Assembly (NCBI GenBank): GCA_012064415.1 | Contig: SSNU01000289.1 | Coordinates: 1 to 64,000 of the forward strand | From: Gyrodactylus bullatarudis | Lineage: Eukaryota > Platyhelminthes > Monogenea > Gyrodactylidea > Gyrodactylidae | DNA: 64,000 bases | Direction: 5' to 3' | Part shown: piece by piece, positions 29,536 through 40,600 of the stretch | Layout: each line of letters starts with the position of its first letter | How positions within the stretch are numbered: position 1 is the first letter of the stretch | Notes under the pieces: model-generated | Told to the model about the DNA's origin: nothing | The model's database searches: none | Seen by the model: the letters and a program-made list of their open reading frames with translations, nothing else | Program-made: the position numbers and the translations under genes

Positions 29536-30151
29536 TAAAATTTTTATTCATTGATATTTAAAAATTTGTATATATACGGCCCAATTTCTTCGGACTGGTT
29601 TCTCTTATCTTAATAGGGGTATGATTTGAAAATTTTCTATCAAAACCTGTTGTTGATGATATTAGAAATTTTTATTCTATGAAATAAAAGATCCAAAGTA
29701 AAATAAAAACTAATTTGCTGAGGTTCTAGGGAAATTAGGAAAATTAGCCATGCAAAAAATAATTCGGAAGGATTTTAAAAATTAAAAATGTGATTTCAAG
29801 AAACTATAAGAACATTGCCGAGATTAAAATTTTTCCAATGTTTAAGAGTACGCTGGAAACAGATATGCCAATTTTTTTTTCAAAATCCAAATTGCAAAAT
29901 TTTTAAAATCTCCGCTCTTGTCTTGGCCCTCACTCTCACAAGAAACTCTTAGAGATACGTTTTGTACATTTTGTCTAACCTTAGCGAACGATATCTCTAG
30001 TGAGCTTTTAATTTTGATCTGTTGTTGTTATGATTTTTGAATTTTCCTTTTTATTTGAAAATAATTAGTCTATACTTGATAGATGAAATTATGGTGTATT
30101 AGATAGGATCTGAACGGAATGATCAACATCCGGTTATAACAACTATTTCAG

Positions 30152-30159
30152 TATATAAA
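30152..30159 (+). promoter_or_regulatory. TATA box of the metallothionein-like gene
   Basis: TATATAAA lies about 55 nt upstream of the ATG at 30213, which leaves room for a start site near 30185 and a short leader. No clear metal-response element (TGCRCNC core) was seen in the preceding 100 nt. Confidence 0.5.
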
Positions 30160-30212
30160 TACAAGGGAGCATTTCAAGATTTTAACAAACAAATTTAAAA
30201 AAACAGAGAGAC

Positions 30213-30402
30213 ATGTCTGGTAAGTTGGTAAATAAATGATAGAACCCTTGTTCTTTGTAAATTTTTAGATTGCAAAGATGTTCATCACCACGCCAAAGGC
30301 AGCGCTGAATGTAAAGATGCCTGTCCAGAGAATAAGCACTGTCAGGATGATTGTCATAAGCCTGGACATGACAACAGCAAGTGTAACGATGGATGTCATT
30401 AA
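30213..30402 (+). CDS. Small Cys/His-rich metallothionein-like peptide
   Basis: Exon 1 is only 7 nt (30213-30219, ATGTCTG) and ends at GTAAGT. A 49-nt intron ends in TTTTTAG, and exon 2 (30269-30402) completes a 46-residue peptide. It has seven Cys and seven His, beginning MSDCKDVHHHAKGSAECKDA. Cys occurs in pairs four residues apart: C17/C21, C27/C31 and C41/C45. Asp and Lys are abundant and there are no aromatic or long hydrophobic residues. That composition fits a cytosolic Zn/Cu/Cd-binding metallothionein-type chelator, but the His content is high and the pattern matches no classical family I can name. A TATA box lies upstream and AATAAA at 30474-30479. It could instead be a Zn-loop fragment of a larger gene, but the tight gene architecture argues against this. 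Confidence 0.7.
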
Positions 30403-30473
30403 ATTCGATTAAAGGATGACTTTAAGCTTGATTTCTTTCGTGTTGCTAATCGAAAATCTCTCACTTCTTGTTG

Positions 30474-30479
30474 AATAAA
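30474..30479 (+). terminator. Poly(A) signal of the metallothionein-like gene
   Basis: AATAAA, 72 nt after the TAA stop, giving a short 3' UTR. Confidence 0.6.
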
Positions 30480-30499
30480 GAAATTTCTTTTTCAAAAAC

Positions 30500-31580
30500 A
30501 AATTTTTATTTTTTCTAAAATCGTCCTGACTTTGACAAATCAATTTAATCAAGACGCATAGAATTTTAATCCCTGAATTATTCTGATTCAGAATTTATAA
30601 AATTCTGATACTTTTGATTTAGATTTTGATGGAGAATACTTTGATCAGATAAAGTGCGCGAAAATCATTGGTGGGAATTTGAATCACCAAAATTGGCAAA
30701 ATCATTTTTTGGAAAACTCTGTCCGTAATAAATTTTTTTTAGCTTGATAGATTTTTATTTCGTATTTAAATTGAATTTGCTATAGTTCAGACAAGCGATA
30801 TTAAAATTTCATCTACCTCTACTACTTACTTTGACTTTTTTTAAAGCCTTGCTAATATCTTTCAATGAAATTTTTTACTACAATTACTCAAGTTCAAGTT
30901 TTCGAATAGAATAAGTTGTCAGATAAAACTGAAATTTCCCCTTTCGGCTTGAGATTAATTTAGTTTAAAATATATGTATATTTTTTGAGCTGAAATCAAC
31001 TAAACCGAATTGAGATGAAGATGAGAATTTAATATTCCACTTTTTAGGCTTCCAAAATCGATGAAAATTTTGAGTTCAAACGCTGAAAAGTGGGGCATTT
31101 TCAAAATTCCAAAAATAGGCAATTTTTTGTAAAATTTAATATTTATTAATTTTTTTTCTTTTAACCACTTATTGGCTGACTATACACAAAAAATAATAAA
31201 TTTTTAATCTACACGTCAACTAGCTTTAAATTAGATCAAGGCCTCAAACATTTTCAGAAAAAAAATTTTTTTTCCAGATATCGAGCTGTTTTGGCGTCAA
31301 TTTATGGAATTAGAAAAGACTCCATCCCAACATTGAAGTCACATTGAATGACGAAGTATTTGAGGCCTAATTGATTCGCGAAAAATCTAAAATTTGTAAA
31401 TAACGTATTTTTCAATTAGATTTCAAAATCTTAGGGATTATCTTGTCTAATAATCTAAAACAACTTAAGATCGGTCTCCTAGTTAGGGATGATCAAAAAT
31501 TTTGTGATAATCCTTGATGAGCTCTCATGTTTATTTCGGATACCTGTGAATATTGAAAAACTCCATCGTACAGTGTAAAA
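30500..31580. other. Intergenic, nothing recognised
   Basis: AT-rich sequence between the metallothionein-like gene and the GUF1 3' end. No protein-like frame. A fragment near 30985-31030 (ATCAACTAAACC...GATGAAGATGAGA) loosely resembles the GATATGAAGTTGG repeat family. Confidence 0.4.
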
Positions 31581-31588
31581 AGTTTTAT

Positions 31589-34576
31589 TTAATTTTTTTT
31601 GAAAATATTGATAAAAACCTCTTTGGGAATTTGGACTCGGCCAATCAGTCTCATTCTACGTTTGCCCTCAGCTTGAGCCCTTAGTAATTTGTTATACCTC
31701 GATGGGTCTGCAGCGTGCTAAAGTAAAAGTTGATTATGAGTTTATAAAACGTTTTTTTTAATCTAATTAAAATATTATTCAAGGCTATTTATGTGAAACA
31801 CATCAGGAATCCTACTTAGAAATCAAAAAATAACTGTGCTTAAATTTGATTGGTTAAGGGTTTCCTGTTCTCTTATTGGTTAAGAAAAATCATGGTTTAG
31901 GTATATAACCGAGATGCTAATTACGATTTGGGCAAAGAGGGATAGAAAACGGGGACTTCACCTGTAGTTCCCAAGTGAGATATTAAAACAAAAATAATGG
32001 GAGAAGTAAACTTACAAGTTTATGAGTTACATCTTTTCGAAAGGGTTTAACCTCGGAACTGGCTATAGATTTTGAATCTCCGACAAAGATATTAATCTTT
32101 ATCAGAAATTGTTGCTTTGGGATTTCTTTGGCTAGTTTATCTGCAAGAGTTCTAGCATACTTTTGAGACCTAGACTTGTGGATTAACTGAGTGAATTCTG
32201 GTACTGTCACATTGTTCACGCGAACAGATAACTAAAATTTAATGCAATTTTTATTTCTGAAAATTTTCATCTAACCAATTTCTCTTGTTTTGATAAAAAA
32301 TCAAAAATGCTATAGAGAATCTCAATTATGGAGATGAACTCAATCAAATAATCGAAAACATAACTAATCTTTTGGCATAGAAATCCAACACAATTTTAAT
32401 CAAATAAAAATTATTCTCTAGAGTTAAATTTTATTATGTCTAAGTAAGCTATCTCTCTAGTAGGTTGACAGCATTAATCCTTGATTTGTTATCATCAAAG
32501 CTTAATCATCCAACATATTCCACCAGTATCATAAAAATGGAGATTTTAGAAATAGAAATATTCTGAATATAAACTCACTTTGACCAAATCTGATTGACAG
32601 AATCCACTTTCAATGAAATCAAAGCTGAAATATGAGGTTGAATGAGAAAATCAAATTTCCATAAAAATTTTCGTAAAAATCATAGATTCTCAACTTCATA
32701 TCAACCAACTTTATTTTAAATTATCTTTGCAAAATTTTTTTTGTCCAAAGGTTGACAATCAAGCATCGCAATTGTGTGTAATTTGAATCTTGGAGGCTCA
32801 AGAGAATCGTTTTTCACTAAAATATACGCCTGTTTTCTCTAACCTTCATCATATGAGTTTATAGAAACCAATAATAAAATGTAGTATAAATGATTATCCA
32901 CTAACCTGCCAAAGCCGGAAGTTAAACGTTTTAGATTGTCGTGAAAGTCAAAGATGATTTCACCAAGTGGAAGGGATAATTTGAGGAGAAACTTTTCCCC
33001 ATTGTCAATAGCAATCTGTTCTATTATTTCACCACGTCTTTCAATGCATAATTCGATTACTTTCTGGAGGTATCCAGACGGTATAATCATCTTCCCATCG
33101 ACCCACATTTCTTCATACTCATGAATTATACTCTCAGGGGGTAGTTCCTCTGGTGTACGAATGTCCAAGATTTCACTACGATATTTTTTTATATTATTGG
33201 CTCCGTGAATTTTTACTAGAAAAAAAATTAAACCAATCAGAATTCAGGAGGTAAATCAGCCAATTAAAATTATTCATTTTAAAAAAGTTTCAGAATTACC
33301 TCTGTAAGGAACACTTGGAGTAGTTATTACAACATCTGCAGAATATTCATGTTCGAGACGTTGTCGGAAGACATCTAGATGCAGAAGACCATGAAATCCA
33401 AGACGCCAGCCAGCTCCAAAGGCAGGACTAAAATATAACAATTAATCAAGGTTAAAGTATACTTGTGATCTAATGCTGAGACTACACTCGGATCATTCAT
33501 TAAAAGTTTTTTCAGACTGATCTTGAGGTCATCGAAAGCCTCTTGAGATGCAGGATAGAGACCAGCGTAAACGATCGGCTTAGGCTGAGAATCAACCACC
33601 TTTTTTGCATTTTCATTCACTGGTTCTTTGTAAAAGTTTGTTCCCAGGGATACATTTTCAGAGACTTTTAAGCCTGCTATAACATAGCCTATTTGTCCTT
33701 GACGTAAGAAATCAGTTTCAACAAAGTCTGGTGAAATAACGCCAATTTCTTTGATTTTGAAGGGATTACTTTTCTCATTGAAATAGATATCGTCGTTCTT
33801 GGAAAAAGAGCCACTCTTGACTAGAATTGTTAGAATAAGACCTTTGTAGGGGTCATTCTCGATATTTATCACTTGAAAGTTATTATCTGATATCTGATCT
33901 TGAATTCTTGGGGCTCTTCCCTCGATAACCAAGGAGAGTAGAATATCTTCTATATTCAGATTATTCTTTGATGAGACCTTGATTATATCCTTTGGTTTAT
34001 AACCAAAGAATTTTGTTATTTGGTCCTCGACACCAGAAACATTGGCATTCTTCAAGTCTATCTTGTTAATGACTGGAATGACCTGAAGGTTGTTAGCTAT
34101 TGCCATCTCGTAATTTGCAAAGGTTTGCGCCTGAATTCCCTGGGAAGCGTCTACTAGCAAGAGGGCATTATCACAGACAGATATGGAACTATATACTTCA
34201 AACCTAAAATCCACATGACCAGGAGTATCGATCAAGTTAAATAGATAATCAACTTGATCGTTGAATTTGTAAATCATCGAACAGGCCTGAGCTTTAACAG
34301 TAATACCACGATTTCTTTCCACAAAAAGTTTGTCGAGAACTTGAGCATTTTTCGAACTAACATCAATAACTTTGGTATGTTCAAGTAATCGATCTGTTAA
34401 TGTGGATTTTCCATGATCAACGTGAGCAATTATGCAGAAATTACGTATTTTATCAATCTCAAGACTTTCAAGAAGACTCTAAAATAAATTTCAAGTTTAT
34501 TTACTCTATTTATTCCTGAAAAACTACGCAGGTTGTAAAAACGAGAAAAGTTTTGATAAAATAATAAAATATTCAT
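31589..34576 (-). CDS. GUF1: GUF1 / LepA (EF4), mitochondrial translation GTPase
   Basis: Seven exons: 34576-34505, 34478-33463, 33427-33300, 33215-32906, 32624-32579, 32231-32016 and 31717-31589. They join in phase to 638 residues, close to the family norm. Exon 1 encodes a 24-residue Arg/Ser/aromatic-rich leader consistent with a mitochondrial presequence. The G domain shows G1 AHVDHGKST (about 42-50), G2 region [11 protein letters not shown]3 DTPGH (about 108-112) and G4 NKID. Domain II, the EF-G-like domain III and the LepA-specific C-terminal domain follow (ending [20 protein letters not shown]). GUF1 acts on the mitoribosome as a GTP-driven back-translocase/fidelity factor. Introns grow strictly toward the middle and stay long: 26, 35, 84, 281, 347 and 298 nt. 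After G3 the text is [11 protein letters not shown], where most family members have VDFSYEV. AATAAA lies within a few bases of the stop. It is divergent from FHIP. Confidence 0.96.
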
Positions 34577-34695
34577 ATCATTTCTTTAATGAAACAAAAA
34601 TATATTTTTAAATAATCTACAAGTGTTTTTAAATATCAGGCAAAGATTCAACTTGGACTCTTAAATTATTTTTTTATAATAGCCCAATAATGTAA
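34577..34695. promoter_or_regulatory. Bidirectional promoter interval GUF1/FHIP
   Basis: Only 119 nt separate the GUF1 ATG (34576, minus) from the FHIP ATG (34696, plus), so both 5' leaders and the core promoters must lie here or overlap coding sequence. The interval is very AT-rich. No TATA box in canonical placement can be singled out. Confidence 0.6.
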
Positions 34696-37600
34696 ATGGA
34701 TATTAATAGAAATGATATTCCACAGCTTCAAATACTATGGACTAAAACTCTAACTGTTTTGTTCAATCTTGTCGAAAGAAAAAATAGCGGAAAATCCTAT
34801 CAAATAAATGAGTTGGAGAAAAGCTTGAACGATGTTTTTCAGTATATATGTAAATCGATTATAGATGATTCAACGAATTCAATTTACCATTTCGAAAATG
34901 TAATTAAATTGAGGATCTTTGAAAATATATTTGAATGGAATTATAATTATACTTTAAATGATGTTGATTTTAAAATTGTTCAGTTGAAGCTCTATGAAAA
35001 GATTTTAACATTGTATCCGGACTTTTGCTTTAGTGAGCCGAAACTAGTTTATCCTCTAATTGCAACGATTCAACATACATCTTCGTTCAAAAATCTCAAA
35101 ATTGAAAAACAACTATTGAAAACACTTCAAGAACTTATCTCCAGAGTCAACACTTTGGAAAAGCTGAGAGATATTGGGAAAATTAGAGAGCATGATATTG
35201 AAATTCGAAGACGTTCCCTTCTCTATCGTCTCGCGATCAAGAGTAAACGGAGAATAGAAAATGATGATTTCGATGACGAAGAGTCAAACTTGTCAATAAT
35301 GGTACCTAATGAAGACAGATTCGATATAATGCAACTTGAAGTCCTCTCAGACATTTCTGATGATCATGATATCCCAAAAGATTTATATTATGATTCTGTT
35401 CTAGATCTTATAATTCAGTTTATATCGAGTAATTCTGAACTAGGCTGGTGTTCAAGGGACACAATATTGCTATTCTTATCAGCTTCCAACCAATCGATGG
35501 ACATCTCAAAGGATATCTCAAACCATACAGATATTCTTACTGTAAGTTTTTAAAGATTATATACACCTCTAGATTATCCTACAATTTCTGGGTGCAGCGT
35601 ACAAGAAAATCCCCAAGGTCCCCCATCGTTTCCTGAATAAAGAGGGCCAAGAGTTGAATTGGAAAGATTACATTGACTGGAGAGATAACATGCTGGAGGT
35701 TGACGTCAAGAGTTTGGATAATTTCTTCAACATTTGGACGTTTATCATTTCAATTCTCCAGGTTGCCCATCCAATTGTCAAGTCGAAATTATTGCATTTA
35801 ATTCATAATCACTTTTTAAGAGTTTTCCTCGGCTCCTCGATTACATCTGTGAGTGAGATCGTTCTTGATTTCCCTCTTCAAATTTTAATCTGTAAAAAAA
35901 CAATTTTCCTCAAGACTCAAATAACTCATGATCAGGGCATCCAAAAATATGCCAATTTTTTGGAATATATTCCCTAAAATATTCTACATAAATATGCTTT
36001 TTATATGCCAAAAAATCTGTGAAAATGTTAGAAATAATTTCTTTTTTTAAAATTCAATCAATATTCTTAGCATAAACTTCTATTTCTGGGCAAAATTAGT
36101 TAACTATTCACTAGAAAGTGAGGAATGAAAAGCTCTTATTTCTTATTGGATGATCCTAAAACTCATTCAAAGTAAAAAACTCTATAGACAATCCTTGATT
36201 ATCTGAACAGTCTATAATTGGAAACAAGATTAAATATTAGTTACTATACACAAAATGAGAGAAGGCTTGTATTTTTCATCCAAATAGTCTGATTAAATTC
36301 ATGTTGACATGAAAATAGTCTAAAAATATTCTTTATTCCCTGAGGCTGAAAATAATCAAAAATTAATCCAAATTGGATGCCCTGCTCAATGATGTAGTGG
36401 TATTGTATGGATTGGGAGACCATGTGAAATTGATTGAATATTTACACTTTAGTATGACATTTTTACATATTTTATTAATGGCAGCCGTCTAAGTTTTGTC
36501 ACCATGACACACCCACTACATGTATGCAAAAAAGAACCCACCAAATGTGTCAATAATAACACATACATCATGAATGAAATCCAATATCAAATCTGAAAGA
36601 AAGAAAATTTGAACAAACTGTATTATAAACCCCCAATTGTATAAGACTGAGCCTCTTTTAGAAAGATTATCGTTTTTATTAAATTTGATAACTTGTAACT
36701 TGAAAGGTGCCTCTTTATATAGATTTCTAAAGCTGAAAAATTGAGTGGAATCGCTTACTTGGAAATATTGCTAATCCAGTCAGCCTCAAATGAGCCCTTG
36801 TTGCATTTGATCTTGGGTTTTCTTACAACTGAACGTATAGATCGTAATTCGGAGCACTTGATTGATGACAACGATAACAGTCTAAATACTTGTACAATGA
36901 TGATTGATTTTGAAGAGAACCGTCAGTCCACAGATGACCCAAACAATCTTAGGAATAGTAAAGAGATCGGGTCCGATGCATGGATCAAGAGGCTTATGAA
37001 TAAATTGAATACTTATCTGAGAAACCAGAAGAACACCTATCTAACGAGTCTTATTGATGAATTGGCTAATGTTAACTCAATGGTATGTGATTTCTTTGCA
37101 TACATGTGCAACCATTAATCTTGTTACTCTTGATACTCAAGATTCCCTGGCAATTCAGTTAATCTTGTTTTAATCTCGGTTTCAAAAACCATGGGTATCT
37201 TATGGCTGATAGCATAATCAATATTATAAATTACTGTAAAGTAAACAGTGTATGAGTTAATTGAAACTTGAACAAACAGTTTAAATCATTCAGAAGATTA
37301 GTGTAGCATTTTGATTATAAGTGACACTATCTAAGTGTGCTTCCTATGAATATTTCTCAAGTAAAAATAACAACACATTATATTGTATTTTTTCAACTCG
37401 TAAAAAGAACCTGAATGAATCTGACCTCTTGAAATATATTTATGAGGAATTTAGCGTTGATGAAAATTTAAGCAAAGATTCAACTGTAATTGGAATTTAT
37501 AATTTTGATTAGGTTACGAGTCATAAGATACCCTAGGGTTTTTGAAACCAAGTAAGAAGATTAACTGGATTGTCAGGGAGTTTTGAGACTACTGTCATTG

Positions 37601-40600
37601 GCCATTTTTCCCACAATATCCCACGGACATGATAAAATAACGAAATTAACCATAAAAAACCCCTTTTGATGACAAGATTAATATATTAATACACTTGTAT
37701 AATATATACTTTTGAAGATAAAACTCAAGAAACTCATTAAATGGCCAAGATATTCCGGATTTTAGTGGTTGCGTAGTAAAAATTCATTGAAAATTTAGCG
37801 GCGATTTGAAAAATTTTGGATTTTTAAAACTGAATGACATAATGGAGAATTATTTTCGACAGATGCTTCAATACAAAATAATGCTTAGAATTTATAGCTC
37901 TATCAGAAAGGTTGGTCCTAATATGGTCCCTAGCCTAGTGCGTACCTCTTCAAATCACCAATGTCTCATTCACTGAAGAAGGTACTCTCAGCAGCCTCTC
38001 AGCCAACACGGGTGATAGTGAGGTCACAAAATTTTATCGAGATATAAAAATTCTTGTGTAAATTTTCATCCCAATTCCGAATCTGTGCTCAGAGATTTTT
38101 TATCTTACAAAGTTTGGGTATAATTTGAGTATAATAATATAAAAAAAGCACCCCAAAAATTGAATTTTTAAAAGTCAAAAATAAGTTTACCCATATGAAA
38201 TATCTTCCATTCAAAAGAACGAAATTTTAAACCTATTTTAAAATCGTTTCCATGCTCGAAAAGCATTCAAAATTGCGAGTAAAGTTGAAATTCTTGCAAA
38301 ATTAACAGCAGTTTTTGGATAAATAGATCAGTTAAAATATGTTTCGAGAAGAAACGTTCAGGTTTCCGGAGTAATCTAACGTTCATTTTTCACTAATGTA
38401 TCCTATGAGGTTATACTATTCCTGGTTTACAAATTGTATTAAGCTTTATTCAAAGGTTTTTTTCACTGAATTTTTAGTTTACTTGAATCCGATTGGCTCA
38501 CTGAATGAAAGGCTAAGATGAAAAACTCGTGGCCTCACTACCCCACCCGTCAAATTAAAGAAAATAAGTCTTATTAATTTCACCTTTCTTAACAATTAGC
38601 GTGTAAATTGACGGTTCTGAACTCTCAAAAAATATTGATTTTGAATGAATTTTTTCTCCTTTAATAGATTGGTCTTGTCACCTTGTCCCTATTCGAGAGA
38701 ATTATCACATTCAACTCTGAAGATATGATGTACATTTTAATATTTCAGTAAGTAATATTTTTATAATAAATGAAAAAAAACAAATTCTCAAATAATAACT
38801 AGTAGTTATTAACTACCCAGAGACCTACCTTCTTAGGAAGGTCTGGAGAGGGCAATGTGTTGATTACTTAGTCTTGCTACCATGGTAGCATTCAAAAATG
38901 GATACAATGCAAAACATTTTGAGGCCTCTTATTGGTCAGATATCTATCGGTCTCTTCCATATCATGCTCAAGGGGTTGCTTACTCTCTTTGCGTAGAAGA
39001 AGACTCAAACATGAACTTAAAAAGTCCGTATAATTTATTTGATTTGTATTAGAGATTAATCTTCTTAAAATGCTATTTTTTGCTTTGAAAAAAATCAATA
39101 AATCTTACAATAAGCTTTATTCTTTGTTAGAGTCTATTTAGACTTGGCTATTCTCAAGAAATTTGTCCTTTAGTCGTAAGAATCAATTGAAAATCAACAC
39201 AGTCCTTCATTCAATCTGAAACGAAAAGATTGGCTATTTTTTTGTAACAAAATTCAGCATTTTTCTCCACTACAGATATTTGTCAATAAACTTTGCCCCA
39301 AAGGTGACAAATGAGAAGAGATTAAAATTCAAAAGCCTTCTCTATACTGAAAGTCAGGAGTATCTTCAACTAATCCCATTGACATCAATTTTACGTCGGC
39401 CAGACTCAGTGCAGAAGAGGCTCATCATGAACGAAGGTAAGAGACATTTACCAATTTTTTGAATTTAATCTTGCTCAGATTTTTGAGAACTTTTTCAAGG
39501 AACTCAAAGCTCTAGAAAAATTCTCTAAATACCTTTGAAAACACAATATACGCAAAATCCCTCCGGGTAGAGAATAATATATATCTGATCGAATGTAGCA
39601 ATGTATTTGCTTTCGATAAATGGGATTTCAATTTTAAATTATAAAATGATGTAAATAAATTCAAAAACTCGGGAAGTTGACTGGGCTGTACATAGGATCT
39701 TATTGAGCGTCTTCTCTCCGTACCCGTTCAACAGTATTTTTGTGAGCACCTGTCCTTCTATTAATGATCAAGATTTACTAATTTCAAAGTGATAGGGTCG
39801 AAAAAAAGAGATCTCTTATGATCAGGAGTATCCAAGATAATGCATTCTATGGATTCACCCCAGTATTCTTGTGGGTGTGTCGAATTTCGATTTCTTGATC
39901 ATTTGATTTGATCTACGACCAAAATTGGTGAGTTTAAAAAAATTTTAATTGTAATACATAGGTTTTCTTGTCCATGTGTGATCACTGGTCCTCAACCCTA
40001 AATTTACCTATTTTTTATCTGGGTTCACAAAAGTTTTCCCCTCAACAGATTAAAATCAAACGAATTCATGTTTTTGAATTGACCATGTAAAACCCCTTTC
40101 TTTAACCCTCGCTCTGGAAGTGGTGTCGGAAACGACACCAGGTATAATTCAACCTTGTGTTATATAAATAGGAGCTAATTTGATAACATATGATCAACTA
40201 TTATTCTATCACCTAGTCATGATGAATATATTCACACTTTTTTTCTGAATAAAAATTCTGTAGTTACGGGGATATTATTATTTTTAGTCAAAAATTTAGT
40301 TATGACAACTGGTGTCGGATCCGACACCATATGCTTTTACATTAGTTTCTTACTTATATATGTGCTGTTCATGAGCTAGATCTCATATTTCATAAAATTG
40401 AGTGAAGTGAATAACATATTCCAAAAGATAACTGCTTCAGACGAGGAATTTTCAGACGACAATGAGTTCGAATTTTCTGATAGTTCAAGAGATACTTCGA
40501 TTCAAGAAGAATCTACTGCAGACGAGTCCGAGAACGAGGGTACTTCTAATGTTCAATCTGAAATAATAACCTCCAAATGTGGAATCTTCAAATATACTAC

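Noticed and set aside
35573..35636. Acceptor at about 35598 (GGGTGCAG) for FHIP exon 2
   Set aside because: It would put the exon out of frame and hit a stop. The earlier acceptor at 35571-35572 gives phase 0 and an uninterrupted conserved sequence.
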